NCBI RefSeq assembly: GCF_012932915.1
Contig: NZ_VCQU01000006.1
Coordinates: 186,001-250,000, forward strand
Direction of reading: 5' to 3'
DNA from: Antrihabitans stalactiti
Lineage (GTDB): Bacteria; Actinomycetota; Actinomycetes; Mycobacteriales; Mycobacteriaceae
Length of the DNA stretch: 64,000 nt
Positions 17,776-30,088 of the stretch are shown here, one piece after another. The notes below the pieces were generated by a model that searched no databases, was not told the DNA's origin, and saw only the letters and a program-made list of their open reading frames with translations. The position numbers were made by a program, and so were the translations under genes. Each line of letters opens with the position of its first letter. Positions within the stretch are counted from its first letter, which is position 1.

Positions 17776-17789
17776 GGGAACGTGTTCTA
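17776..17789. promoter_or_regulatory. KstR-type operator (hsaA operon)
   Basis: GGGAACGTGTTCTA matches TnnAACnnGTTnnA except for the first base. It lies 46 bases before the hsaA GTG, giving hsaADCB its own operator apart from that of divergent kshA. Confidence 0.72.
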
Positions 17790-17835
17790 GTCTCAGGTGC
17801 AGTGAACCAATCAGCCCAGTTAGAGGAGCGACGCA

Positions 17836-21360
<3,525 letters not shown>

Positions 21361-21362
21361 CC

Positions 21363-21409
21363 CCGTGCGCGCGTCTCACCCTCCCAGGGGTGAAAATCAC
21401 TCACAGTTG
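21363..21409. repeat. Intergenic repeat B, copy 1
   Basis: Starts CCGTGCGCGCGTCTCACCC and can fold as TCACCC / GGGTGA around TCCCAG. It separates convergent hsaB and the decarboxylase-like gene, whose stop codon it includes. Two more copies lie at 30890-30993. Confidence 0.8.
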
Positions 21410-22054
21410 TTGGGGCTCGTGGAACGTCATCGGGAGCTGCGGAATCACCGAAGTCATCAGCGCGCGCTTCGGCAGGCCGAGGGCTGCTAGTTCCTGTGCC
21501 CACGGGTGGCCGCCGAGCTGCAATGTCGCGCCACCCAGCCGGGTCCGGACGCCGGCAGGCTTCATTCGCCAGGACGTCCGCCGGGTGACGCCGTCCAGGT
21601 GCGAGAACGCGTCGAGCGCGGCGTTCGGGCTCGGCAGCTTGATGCCGGGCTTGACCTGGAGGTCGACGATCAGTTGACCGTCCTGCCGAATGACACCATG
21701 TGTTCCGTCGATGTCGAAGTCGGCGAGTTCCTTGGGGAATCCCCAAATTCCGCGGCCGGCGGCCATCGTGAATTCGCCATCCACCGGCAGCCGATGAATG
21801 AGTACGCCACGTCCGCGCACAAGGAACGAAACCCCGAACTCGTTGTACGGACCGAGATCGCCGTCGACATAGGTCACGAAGACGAGCGTGCACATTGCCC
21901 GACCTGGTCCGATGCGTTGGACCCGCAGGCCTGAGTAGTCGATCAGCTGCTGCGCCGCCCGAGCGGGGACCGCATACGACGCCGTGAACGCGCTCGCCGA
22001 TCGAATCTCGATCGGCATCGCGACCTCACGCCCGAGCACATTGTGGCTGGTCAT
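21401..22054 (-). CDS. Acetoacetate-decarboxylase-like protein
   Basis: 217 residues. The acetoacetate decarboxylase fold is suggested by YNEFGVSFLVRG, GRGIWGFPKELADFDI and LPMTFHEP. ATG 22054 has GAGGGGT upstream; the longer open frame would cross the KstR operator and run antisense to cyp142. Family members decarboxylate beta-keto acids or have other lyase roles. Divergence from cyp142 across a KstR-type operator places it in the steroid regulon, but no step of the known pathway needs it. A conserved Schiff-base lysine could not be confirmed by eye. Confidence 0.68.
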   Translation of the reverse strand: MTSHNVLGREVAMPIEIRSASAFTASYAVPARAAQQLIDYSGLRVQRIGPGRAMCTLVFVTYVDGDLGPYNEFGVSFLVRGRGVLIHRLPVDGEFTMAAGRGIWGFPKELADFDIDGTHGVIRQDGQLIVDLQVKPGIKLPSPNAALDAFSHLDGVTRRTSWRMKPAGVRTRLGGATLQLGGHPWAQELAALGLPKRALMTSVIPQLPMTFHEPQQL

Positions 22055-22068
22055 ACCCCTCAAGATAT

Positions 22069-22082
22069 AGGAACAAGTTCTA
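22069..22082. promoter_or_regulatory. KstR-type operator (cyp142 / decarboxylase-like gene)
   Basis: AGGAACAAGTTCTA matches TnnAACnnGTTnnA except for the first base. It lies two bases before the cyp142 ATG and 14 bases from the divergent gene's ATG. Confidence 0.72.
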
Positions 22083-22084
22083 GT

Positions 22085-23302
22085 ATGAGCACCATGTCCG
22101 ATCTCGATACGCGGCCTCGATTCGACCTGCTCGACGGCCGGTTCTACGCGGGAGAATTCGGTGACCCGCGTGCGGCCTATGCGTGGATGCGCGCACACGA
22201 GCCGGTCAGTCGCGACATGCATGGTTACGCCGCTGCCGCGTCCTACGACGCACTCATGGCGGCCGAGCGAGACCCTGGGCTCTTCTCCAACTCCGGTGGC
22301 ATTCGACCGGAATCAGGTCCACTGCCCCAGATGATCGACATGGACGAGCCGGAGCATGTTGCGCATCGCAAGCTCGTCAACAAGGGCTTCACGCGCAAAC
22401 GCGTGGAGGGCCAGATCGAGCACATTGCCGGAATCTGCGATCAGTTGATCGACGCGGTCTGTGAGCGTGGGGAATGCGATTTCGTCGCCGACCTCGCCGC
22501 GCCCCTGCCGATGGCAGTGATCGGCGACATGCTCGGTGTGCGACCGCGCGACCGCGACATGTTTCTCAAATGGTCCGACGACCTCGTCAAATCATTGGGC
22601 ACCAATGTCACCGACGACATGGTCATGGCCAGTTTCCAGGCGTACCAAGCATTCGGCGAGTTCACCATGCGCACGATCGCAGCGCGACGGCGCGAGCCGA
22701 CCGACGACTTGACCAGCATCTTGGTCCACGCCGAGATCGACGGCAAGCGGCTGACCGACGACGAAATCCTCGGCGAGACCTTGCTGATTCTGGTCGGCGG
22801 TGACGAAACGACTCGGCATGTGCTGAGCGGCGGGATGGAGCAGTTGATGCGCCATCCCGACCAGCGCGACCGACTGGTAGCCAAACCGGCGGGAATTCGC
22901 ACAGCGGTCGAGGAGATGCTGCGGTGGGTCACGCCGATCAAGAACATGTGCCGGCTCGTCATGCGCGACACGACCTTCTTCGGCACCGACCTTGTCGCAG
23001 GCGAGAAGATGCTCCTGCTTTTCGAGTCCGCCAATTTCGACGAGGCGCATTTCGAGGATGCTGCACGATTCGACTCGACGCGAGACCCCAACCCACACTT
23101 GGCCTTCGGCTTCGGCAATCACTTCTGCCTCGGAAATCAGCTGGCGCGCATCGAAGGTCGGCTGATGTTCGAGCGGCTGCTCGCGCGGTTGCCCGATATG
23201 GAACTCGCCACGGACGGAACGTTGGAGCGCCGGCCCGCCAACTTCATCTCCGGACTCGAGTCGATGCCGGTTCGGTTCACACCGAGTGCGCGAATCGCCT
23301 GA
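22085..23302 (+). CDS. cyp142: Cytochrome P450 CYP142 family
   Basis: 405 residues. The I-helix oxygen-binding segment is GGDETTRH (238-245), the K-helix ExxR lies at ~277-280 (EMLR), and the haem Cys is Cys348 in FGFGNHFCLGNQLAR. ESANFDE and NFISGLESMPV closely match CYP142A1, which oxidises the C26 terminus of cholesterol/cholestenone to start side-chain degradation. ATG 22085 is two bases after the operator; an ATG at 22094 is the alternative. Its 3' end overlaps convergent fadE33 by 26 bases. Confidence 0.88.
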   Translation: MSTMSDLDTRPRFDLLDGRFYAGEFGDPRAAYAWMRAHEPVSRDMHGYAAAASYDALMAAERDPGLFSNSGGIRPESGPLPQMIDMDEPEHVAHRKLVNKGFTRKRVEGQIEHIAGICDQLIDAVCERGECDFVADLAAPLPMAVIGDMLGVRPRDRDMFLKWSDDLVKSLGTNVTDDMVMASFQAYQAFGEFTMRTIAARRREPTDDLTSILVHAEIDGKRLTDDEILGETLLILVGGDETTRHVLSGGMEQLMRHPDQRDRLVAKPAGIRTAVEEMLRWVTPIKNMCRLVMRDTTFFGTDLVAGEKMLLLFESANFDEAHFEDAARFDSTRDPNPHLAFGFGNHFCLGNQLARIEGRLMFERLLARLPDMELATDGTLERRPANFISGLESMPVRFTPSARIA

Positions 23303-24326
23303 CGTACTCTTCCGGTCGACCGAACAATTCGGCGCTCCCGTGTGCGCGTTTGAAGTACAAGTGCGCGTCGTGCTCCCAGGTGATCGCGATCCCGCCGTGT
23401 AGCTGAATGGCTTCCGCCGCAACCTGACTGAAGGCGTCCGAACACCAGACTTTCGCGGTCGCGCAGTCTGCCGGGTCGAGCGTCGCGGTCGCGAGGTCGG
23501 ACGCGGCGCGCGCCGATTCGACGAGCACGTGCAGGTCGGCCATCCGGTGCTTGAGTGCCTGGAAGCTTCCGATCGCGCGTCCGAATTGTTTTCTATCCTT
23601 GGCGTACTCGACGGTCATCGCCAGCGCGCGGTCCGCACCGCCGACCTGTTCGGCAGCAAGCGCGGCACACGCGATATTTCGGATTCGATCGAGCGCGGTG
23701 GCGGGGTCTGAGGTGTGGAGCAAGCGCCCTTCGACGTTGGTGAACTCGATCTCACTGAGGCGCCTGGTTGGGTCCATTGCTCGGCGTTGCCGTCGGACCA
23801 CACCGTCTTGGCTTGGGTCCACCTCGAAGAAGGCGATGCCTTCGTCTGTCGACGCGATGACGATCAGCACGTCCGCGATGTGGCCGCCGAGGACGTACGA
23901 TGCTGTGCCGGAGAGTAATCCGTCTCGGTCGGCTGTGACGGCGGGAACGGTCCAGCCTGATTTACCGGCCCAGCACACGGCGGCGGTAGTGGTGCCTTCA
24001 GCGATTCCTGGCAGGAGACGTTCACACGCATCGTGGTCGCCCACTGCGAGGATCGTCTGGCCTCCGAGTACCACCGAGTCGAGCATCGGCGTCGGCACCA
24101 GTGTGCGGCCGAGTTCTTCGACGACGATGTGAGATTCGACTAGCCCTGCCCCGATTCCGCCGAACTCTTCCGGAATCGCGAGGCCGGCGACGCCGACTTG
24201 GTCGCAGAGCATTCGCCACAAGTTGTCGTCGTAGCCGGTGTCGGATTCGATGGCCTTTCGCAGTGACGCGTGCTTGGCGACCAACGCGCGGACCGTCGAG
24301 GCAAGCTCCCGCTGCTCGTCGTTCAT
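23277..24326 (-). CDS. fadE33: Acyl-CoA dehydrogenase FadE33-like
   Basis: 349 residues, acyl-CoA dehydrogenase fold: VAGLAIPEEFGGIGAG, MTVEYAKDRKQFGRAIGSFQALKHRMAD, AIQLHGGIAITWEHDAHLYFKR. ATG 24326 overlaps the fadE32 stop (ATGA). Gene order fadD3-(echA)-fadE31-fadE32-fadE33 matches M. tuberculosis Rv3561-Rv3564. There, these short subunits pair with FadE31 as alpha2beta2 enzymes acting on steroid ring C/D CoA thioesters. The exact intermediate is not settled by the sequence. Confidence 0.85.
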   Translation of the reverse strand: MNDEQRELASTVRALVAKHASLRKAIESDTGYDDNLWRMLCDQVGVAGLAIPEEFGGIGAGLVESHIVVEELGRTLVPTPMLDSVVLGGQTILAVGDHDACERLLPGIAEGTTTAAVCWAGKSGWTVPAVTADRDGLLSGTASYVLGGHIADVLIVIASTDEGIAFFEVDPSQDGVVRRQRRAMDPTRRLSEIEFTNVEGRLLHTSDPATALDRIRNIACAALAAEQVGGADRALAMTVEYAKDRKQFGRAIGSFQALKHRMADLHVLVESARAASDLATATLDPADCATAKVWCSDAFSQVAAEAIQLHGGIAITWEHDAHLYFKRAHGSAELFGRPEEYVRRFAHSV

Positions 24327-25318
24327 GATCCGCTCCGCAGGGCGTCGGCGACACGGCCACGATGTTCGGCAGGGGTACCCCACGCCGTGACCAGCGCACG
24401 GATCTTCGTCAGCCACAGCGAAAGGTCGTATTCGGCCGTGTAGCCGATTGCACCGTGTACTTGCAACGCTTTTCGTGCTGCTCGGTAGGCGGCGTCGCCG
24501 CAGGCAACCTTCGCCGCCGAGACGTCGCGAGACGCGCTGGAATCGCCGGCGCCGACCGCAATCGCCGCACCATAGAGCAGCGGCGTCGCCATCTCGAGGC
24601 CGACGAGGGCGTCGGCAAGATGGTGTTTGATCGCCTGGAACTGACCGATCGGTCGACCGAATTGGACGCGACTCTTCGCGTACTCGGTCGCCATGCTGAG
24701 TGCCGCGTGTCCGGCTCCGAGTAGCTGCGCCGAACAAGCAAGGACGCCGAGGTCGTAAGCCTTTGCTGCGGCGACACTTACATCGGACGCCAGGACGCTC
24801 GTCGGTTCGACGTCGAAAAGCCTTCGCGCCGCATCCACCGACCGGAGTTGCGTTGTGGGCGTGACTTGTTGGAGGTCAGCGTCGTCGACTTGCAGCACAA
24901 GGTCAGCGAGGTCGGCGTCCAATGCTCTTGGTACCGATGGCGGTAGCGCGATCGAGGCCAACGTCGTCCCGTCGGCGATACCTGGGAGCCACCGTTGCGC
25001 GAGGGCGTCGTCTGCAAGGGACTCCAGCAACGCGGGAAGGACTGCAGCGGACTCGAGGATCGGGCCGGGAACCCCTGCGCGCCCGATCTCGATGAAGGCG
25101 ATGGCAAGGTCGACGGGGTGGGCGCCGAGGCCGCCGAACTCTTCTGCGATGCCCAGGCCGGTAACACCGGCGTCGGCGAGTTGCCGATACAGCGCGAGGC
25201 CCGGACCGGAATCGCCGTCGGCCCATGCTCGAATGAGTTGCGGGGTTTTCGCGCTCGCCATGAGGTCGCGCAAGCTTGCCGCGAAGTCGGTCTGCTCGGT
25301 GGACAGTGCGAATCTCAT
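24323..25318 (-). CDS. fadE32: Acyl-CoA dehydrogenase FadE32-like
   Basis: 331 residues: VTGLGIAEEFGGLGAHPVD, MATEYAKSRVQFGRPIGQFQAIKHHLAD, ALQVHGAIGYTAEYDLSLWLTK. It is slightly shorter than classical acyl-CoA dehydrogenases, as is normal for FadE32. ATG 25318 overlaps the fadE31 stop and its own stop overlaps fadE33, so the three subunits are probably co-translated. Homologues form heterotetramers with FadE31 in HIP breakdown. Confidence 0.85.
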   Translation of the reverse strand: MRFALSTEQTDFAASLRDLMASAKTPQLIRAWADGDSGPGLALYRQLADAGVTGLGIAEEFGGLGAHPVDLAIAFIEIGRAGVPGPILESAAVLPALLESLADDALAQRWLPGIADGTTLASIALPPSVPRALDADLADLVLQVDDADLQQVTPTTQLRSVDAARRLFDVEPTSVLASDVSVAAAKAYDLGVLACSAQLLGAGHAALSMATEYAKSRVQFGRPIGQFQAIKHHLADALVGLEMATPLLYGAAIAVGAGDSSASRDVSAAKVACGDAAYRAARKALQVHGAIGYTAEYDLSLWLTKIRALVTAWGTPAEHRGRVADALRSGS

Positions 25319-26454
25319 CGGTCCGCCTTCGGTAGACCCAACAGTCGCTCGGCGACGATGTTGCGTTGAATCTCGTTAGTACCGGCGTAGATCGGGCCGG
25401 ACAGCGAGAACAGGTAACCGTCTTGCCAACCGCCGGCAAGCTCGGCATCCGGGCCGAGGAGATCCAGCGCCGTCTCGTGCAAAGCCACATCCAGCTCCGA
25501 CCAGAAAATCTTGTTTATCGACGATTCCGCACCCAGCGAACCGCCGTCGCTCAGCCGGGTCACAGTGCCGAAGGTGTGCAAACGGTAGGCCTCCGCTCCG
25601 ATCCATGCGTCGACGACGCGGTCGCGCAACGCGGTGTCTGCGGGGTCGGCGTTCGTTCGCCATAGCTCGACCAGTCGCTGAGCTGCGGAGTTGAACCGTC
25701 CCGGGCTTCGGAGCGACAGCCCACGTTCGTTGCTCGACGTACTCATCGCGACGCGCCAGCCATTGTGGACCGCACCGATCACGTCTTCGTCGGGGACAAA
25801 GACATTCTCGAAGAACAGTTCCGCGAACCCCGGCTCGCCATCCAACTGAGGGATCGGCCGGACCGTGACACCATCGGCAGTCAACGGAAACATGAAGTAG
25901 GTCAAGCCTTTATGGCGTTCGGCCGTCGGGTCGCTGCGGAACAACCCGAAGCCCCAATCGGCGAAACTCGCCCGCGAGCACCACGTCTTCTGCCCGCTCA
26001 GCAGCCAGCCGCCGTCGGTCCGGCGAGCGATCGACCGGATCCCGGCGAGGTCGCTGCCGGCTTCGGGCTCGGACCACGCCTGTGCCCAGATGTCGTCTGC
26101 CCGCGCCATGCGTGGGAGTAGCCGTTGCAGCTGCTCGGGCGAACCGTGCTCGAAAAGTGTGGGCGCCAATAGGAATATGCCGTTCTGGCTGACGCGCCCC
26201 GGCGTCGGCGCAGCGTAGTACTCCTGCTCGAAGAGCACCCATTCCAGCAGTGACGCGTCACGACCGCCGAGATCTTCGGGCCACGAGACGACGGACAGCC
26301 GTGCCTCGGCAAGCGTGTGCTCCCACTCCCGATGCGCCTCGAATCCGGCCTTGGTGTCCATCGACGGCAGCGGCGTCGACGGGGCATTGGCTGCTAGGAA
26401 GTCGCGTACCTCCTCCTGGAAGGCGACAGTCTTGTCGTCGAGATCCAGATCCAT
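25315..26454 (-). CDS. fadE31: Acyl-CoA dehydrogenase FadE31-like
   Basis: 379 residues, full-length acyl-CoA dehydrogenase: WAQAWSEPEAGSDLAGIRSIA in the flavin region, HKGLTYFMFPL, and the C-terminal YAGTNEIQRNIVAERLLGLP. It is the likely large subunit partner for FadE32/FadE33 in ring C/D degradation. ATG 26454 shares one base with the stop of the upstream hydratase gene (TAATG), tight coupling. Confidence 0.86.
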   Translation of the reverse strand: MDLDLDDKTVAFQEEVRDFLAANAPSTPLPSMDTKAGFEAHREWEHTLAEARLSVVSWPEDLGGRDASLLEWVLFEQEYYAAPTPGRVSQNGIFLLAPTLFEHGSPEQLQRLLPRMARADDIWAQAWSEPEAGSDLAGIRSIARRTDGGWLLSGQKTWCSRASFADWGFGLFRSDPTAERHKGLTYFMFPLTADGVTVRPIPQLDGEPGFAELFFENVFVPDEDVIGAVHNGWRVAMSTSSNERGLSLRSPGRFNSAAQRLVELWRTNADPADTALRDRVVDAWIGAEAYRLHTFGTVTRLSDGGSLGAESSINKIFWSELDVALHETALDLLGPDAELAGGWQDGYLFSLSGPIYAGTNEIQRNIVAERLLGLPKADR

Positions 26455-27305
26455 TACTTGGCCTTATCTTTCATGGACTTTGCGTTCATCCCGCCGAGCG
26501 AATCAGCCCCGACCTCGGCATTGTGAGCATGTGCAAAATGGTGCAGTCCAAATACCGAGTCCATGCCATTGCGCATGCCCATCTGGTCTTCGCACTGGTT
26601 CACCGCCTTCTTGGTGAGGGCCAACCCGAATTGCGGCATCGCGGCGATCCGTTCGGCGATCGCGAACGTTTCGGCCTCCAGATCATCGCGTGGGACAACG
26701 CGATTCACCATGCCCCACTCGTACGCGCGTTGGGCGCTGAAGCGATCACCGGTGAACAGGATCTCCTTGGCCGCCCGCGGTCCGAGGACCCATGGATGCG
26801 CGAAATACTCGACACCGGGGATACCCATGCGGACAACAGGATCGGAGAAGAATGCGTCGTCGGACGCGACAATCATGTCGCACACCCACGCGAGCATCAG
26901 ACCGCCCGCGATACACGCGCCTTGCACCATCGCGATGGTCGGCTTCGGCAGTTCGCGCCAGCGCCGGCACATCCCGAGGTAGACCTCCATCTCGCGGGCA
27001 TAGCGCTGGTCGCCGCCTGGCCGGTCGACGTGGTCCCACCACATGACCGCTTTGTTCTCGTAGTGCACATGGTGGTCCCGGCCCGGGGTGCCGATGTCGT
27101 GGCCGGCGCTGAAATGCTTTCCGTTGCCTGCCAATACGATGACCGACACGTCCGCATCCTGGACCGCTCGATCGAACGCGGCATCCAGTGCGTAGGTCAT
27201 CACAGAGTTCTGAGCATTGCGATAGTCAGGCCTGTTCAACGTAATCAGCGCGACCTTGCCGCGCGTTTCATACGTGACGACCTCACCTTCGTCCGGCACG
27301 GTCAT
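26454..27305 (-). CDS. Enoyl-CoA hydratase/isomerase (crotonase family)
   Basis: 283 residues. Crotonase oxyanion segments are VIVLAGNGKHFSAGHDIGTPG and MVQGACIAGGLMLAWVCDMIVASDDAFFSDP. It probably hydrates or hydrolyses an unsaturated CoA intermediate of ring C/D breakdown. It lies between fadD3 and fadE31 with ATGA and TAATG overlaps, a position that I recall being empty in M. tuberculosis, so this may be an extra or alternative enzyme. It is distinct from the echA20 at 35598-36386. Confidence 0.82.
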   Translation of the reverse strand: MTVPDEGEVVTYETRGKVALITLNRPDYRNAQNSVMTYALDAAFDRAVQDADVSVIVLAGNGKHFSAGHDIGTPGRDHHVHYENKAVMWWDHVDRPGGDQRYAREMEVYLGMCRRWRELPKPTIAMVQGACIAGGLMLAWVCDMIVASDDAFFSDPVVRMGIPGVEYFAHPWVLGPRAAKEILFTGDRFSAQRAYEWGMVNRVVPRDDLEAETFAIAERIAAMPQFGLALTKKAVNQCEDQMGMRNGMDSVFGLHHFAHAHNAEVGADSLGGMNAKSMKDKAK

Positions 27306-28849
27306 GAAATTTCCTCCCGCAATTGACGTTTGAGCACCTTGCCACCGGCGTTGCGCGGCAGCACATCCAAAAACTGCACGGACCGTGGCACTTTGAAGTT
27401 CGCAAGCTTCTGTTTGGCGAAATCGATGACCTGATCAGCGGTGACGGATTTACCCGGCGCCGCCACCACGAACGCCATACCCACCTCACCCATTCGCTCG
27501 TCCGGCACACCGATAACCGCGGATTCGGCGACGCCGTCGAGCCGAGCCAGAGCCTGCTCGACTTCGGCTGGGTAGACGTTGAAACCGCCGGTGATGTACA
27601 TGTCCTTGAGTCGGTCCGTGATCTTCAGATTGCCGCGTTCGTCGAGGGTTCCGATGTCTCCGGTATGCAACCAGCCGTCGGAATCGATCGTCTTGGCCGT
27701 ATTTTCGGGATCGTCCAGGTACTCGAGCATGACGTTCGGTCCGCGCAGTAGCACCTCACCTGTGGTGTCGATGCGAAGTTCGAAGTCCGCAATCGGCCGC
27801 CCGCAGGTCGTCGCAACGGTGACGGCGTCGTCGTCCGTCGTGCACATCGTGCCGAAGCCGGATGCTTCGGAGAGCCCATATGCGGTGAGCACGATGTCGA
27901 TATCCAGTTCGTTCTGCATTCGCTCGATGAGCACGACGGGAATCACCGCTGCGCCCGTCACTGCGAAGCGGAGTGAACTGAGATCGAACTCGGCGCGCCG
28001 TGGGTGGTCGAGGATCGTTTGATAGATCGTCGGCGGTCCGGGCAGCACGGTGATCCGTTGTGCGTCGACCGTGCGCATCGCCTGCTCGACGTCGTAGACG
28101 AGTTGCGGATACATCGATGCCCCGGTCTGCAGGCACGCGAGAATGCCTGCCTTGTACCCGAAGTTGTGGAAGAAGGGGTTGATGACGAGGTACCGGTCCG
28201 TGCTGGTGATTCGGCCGCATTCGGCCCAGGCGCGGGAGGTGGCAAGGGATTGGCGATGGGCACAGACCGCGCCCTTGCTGCGACCGGTAGTGCCCGAGGT
28301 GAACATGATGTCCGCGACGTCGTCGGGCTGGACAGCGGCCGCGCGTTCGTCGGCGTCCGACGGTGACGCGGCACGGGCGAACTGTTCGAGGTCGTGCCAG
28401 CCGAGGTCGGTCGGGGCGTCGTCTGTGCGCTCGTCGTCGATCGGAATGCGTACGTAGGTGTCGATCTCCAGCTCGCCGGGGACCTCGCGGAGGTCGGCGA
28501 GACGGTCCTTGCCGAGGAACTGACCGGCAACGAAAAGTGCTCGCGCCCTGGACCGTAGGAGGATGTCGTGTGCTTCCGCGCCGGTGTAGCGGGTGTTGAT
28601 CGGAACGAGGACTGCGCCGACGTACTGCGAGGCCAGCGCCGCGACGATCCAATGATGCGTATTCGGCGCCCAGATTCCGACGTGGTCGCCATGCTGAATG
28701 CCACGGGCGATCAGCGCGCGAGCGACCGTGCGGACTTCCTCCAACAACTGGCCGTAACTGAGGGTGACCGGTCCGTCGACGATCGCCGTTGCGTCGCCGA
28801 AAGTCGCGGCAGCGTGCTGCAAGGCAGCGGGCGTCGTGCGTGCGGTCAC
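27302..28849 (-). CDS. fadD3: HIP-CoA ligase FadD3
   Basis: 515 residues, ANL-superfamily acyl-CoA ligase. ATP motif DIMFTSGTTGRSKGAVCAHRQS, then INPFFHNFGYKAGILACLQTGA, AYGLSEASG, DGWLHTGDIG and the C-terminal PRNAGGKVLK with the catalytic lysine. It activates 3aalpha-H-4alpha(3'-propanoate)-7abeta-methylhexahydro-1,5-indanedione (HIP) with CoA, the entry to ring C/D breakdown. GTG 28849 is chosen because GAAGGA lies six bases upstream and the N-terminus then lines up with known FadD3; a TTG at 28876 directly beside the operator is the alternative. Confidence 0.93.
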   Translation of the reverse strand: MTARTTPAALQHAAATFGDATAIVDGPVTLSYGQLLEEVRTVARALIARGIQHGDHVGIWAPNTHHWIVAALASQYVGAVLVPINTRYTGAEAHDILLRSRARALFVAGQFLGKDRLADLREVPGELEIDTYVRIPIDDERTDDAPTDLGWHDLEQFARAASPSDADERAAAVQPDDVADIMFTSGTTGRSKGAVCAHRQSLATSRAWAECGRITSTDRYLVINPFFHNFGYKAGILACLQTGASMYPQLVYDVEQAMRTVDAQRITVLPGPPTIYQTILDHPRRAEFDLSSLRFAVTGAAVIPVVLIERMQNELDIDIVLTAYGLSEASGFGTMCTTDDDAVTVATTCGRPIADFELRIDTTGEVLLRGPNVMLEYLDDPENTAKTIDSDGWLHTGDIGTLDERGNLKITDRLKDMYITGGFNVYPAEVEQALARLDGVAESAVIGVPDERMGEVGMAFVVAAPGKSVTADQVIDFAKQKLANFKVPRSVQFLDVLPRNAGGKVLKRQLREEIS

Positions 28850-28876
28850 GTGGCGTCCTTCGAAGGGAGTCGACAA

Positions 28877-28890
28877 AGCAAGTGCTTGGT
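28877..28890. promoter_or_regulatory. KstR2-type operator (fadD3 / fadE30)
   Basis: AGCAAGTGCTTGGT fits the KstR2 consensus AnCAAGnnCTTGnT fully. It lies between divergent fadD3 and fadE30 and should repress both until HIP-CoA accumulates. Confidence 0.85.
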
Positions 28891-28906
28891 AGGTTATCCT
28901 ACGCCT

Positions 28907-30088
28907 GTGGGTGAGAGCCAGGACAGGTCCAGCGCGGAGGACGAGCAGTTTGCCGTCGCCATTCGAGAATGGCTAGCGGAGAACCTCGTAGGTGAGTTTG
29001 CGCAACTGCGCGGGCTGGGCGGTCCGGGGCGTGAGCACGAGGCCCACGACGAGCGCCTTGCGTGGACCAGGCATCTCGCCGCGGCGGGCTGGACGTGCAT
29101 CGGCTGGCCGAAGGAATACGGCGGTCGCGACGCATCGTTGCGCCAGCAGGTGATATTCCACGAGGAGTACGCACGCGCCAACGCTCCGCACACCGTGTCG
29201 CATTTCGGCGACAACCTACTCGGTCCTACGCTGCTGGCGTTCGGCACCGATGCGCAGAAACAACGCTTCCTACCCGGAATCAAGAACGTGACCGAACTCT
29301 GGTGTCAGGGCTACTCGGAACCCGGCGCAGGCAGCGACCTGGCTGCAGTGTCGACCTCGGCGCGGCTGGATGGCGACGGATGGGTCGTGAACGGTCAGAA
29401 GGTGTGGACGTCGCAGGCCCATGAAGCCGACTGGTGTTTCGTCGTCGCCCGGACCGAACCGGGATCTGCTCGCCACAAAGGTCTTTCGTACTTGCTCGTC
29501 CCGATGAACCAACCTGGCGTTACCATCCGGCCCATCGTTCAACTGACCGGGACCGCGGAGTTCAACGAGGTCTTCTTCGACGACGCGCGGACCGACGCGG
29601 ACCTCGTGGTCGGCGAGGTCGGTGACGGCTGGCGGATTGCAATGGGCACGCTGACCTTCGAGCGTGGCGTGTCGACGCTGGGTCAACAGGTCGGCTTTGC
29701 GCGCGAGTTGGAGCACATCGCGGATCTCGCTCGACGTAACGGCGCCGCCGACGATCCGCTGATTGCCGACAAGCTGACGAGAGCGGCGATCGGCCTGCGA
29801 GTGATGCGGGCATACGCGATGCGCACTATGGAAAAGGTCGAAACCGGTGGGAATGGCGGGGAACCGTCGGTGTCGAAACTGTTGTGGGCCAACTGGCATC
29901 GCGGTCTAGGTGAGCTCGCCATGGAAGTGGTCGGTGCCTCCGGATTGCTCGCTGATCCGGACCTCACCGACGAGCAACGCCTCTACCTGTTCACTAGAGC
30001 TGACACGATTTACGGTGGGTCGAACGAGGTCCAGCGCAACATCATTGCCGAGCGCGTGCTCGGGCTGCCGAGAGAGGTTCGTCCGTGA
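28907..30088 (+). CDS. fadE30: Acyl-CoA dehydrogenase FadE30
   Basis: 393 residues. Landmarks: LRGLGGPGREHEAHDERLAW, FGDNLLGPTLLAFGT, TELWCQGYSEPGAGSDLAAVST and the C-terminal YGGSNEVQRNIIAERVLGLP. These closely follow M. tuberculosis FadE30, which dehydrogenates the propionyl side chain of 5-OH-HIP-CoA. GTG 28907 is used; no ribosome site is visible between it and the KstR2 operator 16 bases upstream, so translation may be leaderless. It overlaps ipdF by four bases. Confidence 0.9.
   Translation: MGESQDRSSAEDEQFAVAIREWLAENLVGEFAQLRGLGGPGREHEAHDERLAWTRHLAAAGWTCIGWPKEYGGRDASLRQQVIFHEEYARANAPHTVSHFGDNLLGPTLLAFGTDAQKQRFLPGIKNVTELWCQGYSEPGAGSDLAAVSTSARLDGDGWVVNGQKVWTSQAHEADWCFVVARTEPGSARHKGLSYLLVPMNQPGVTIRPIVQLTGTAEFNEVFFDDARTDADLVVGEVGDGWRIAMGTLTFERGVSTLGQQVGFARELEHIADLARRNGAADDPLIADKLTRAAIGLRVMRAYAMRTMEKVETGGNGGEPSVSKLLWANWHRGLGELAMEVVGASGLLADPDLTDEQRLYLFTRADTIYGGSNEVQRNIIAERVLGLPREVRP

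Noticed and set aside
28850-28876. TTG 28876 as the fadD3 start
   Set aside because: GTG 28849 has a proper ribosome site and aligns with known FadD3 N-termini, although a leaderless TTG start next to the operator cannot be fully excluded.
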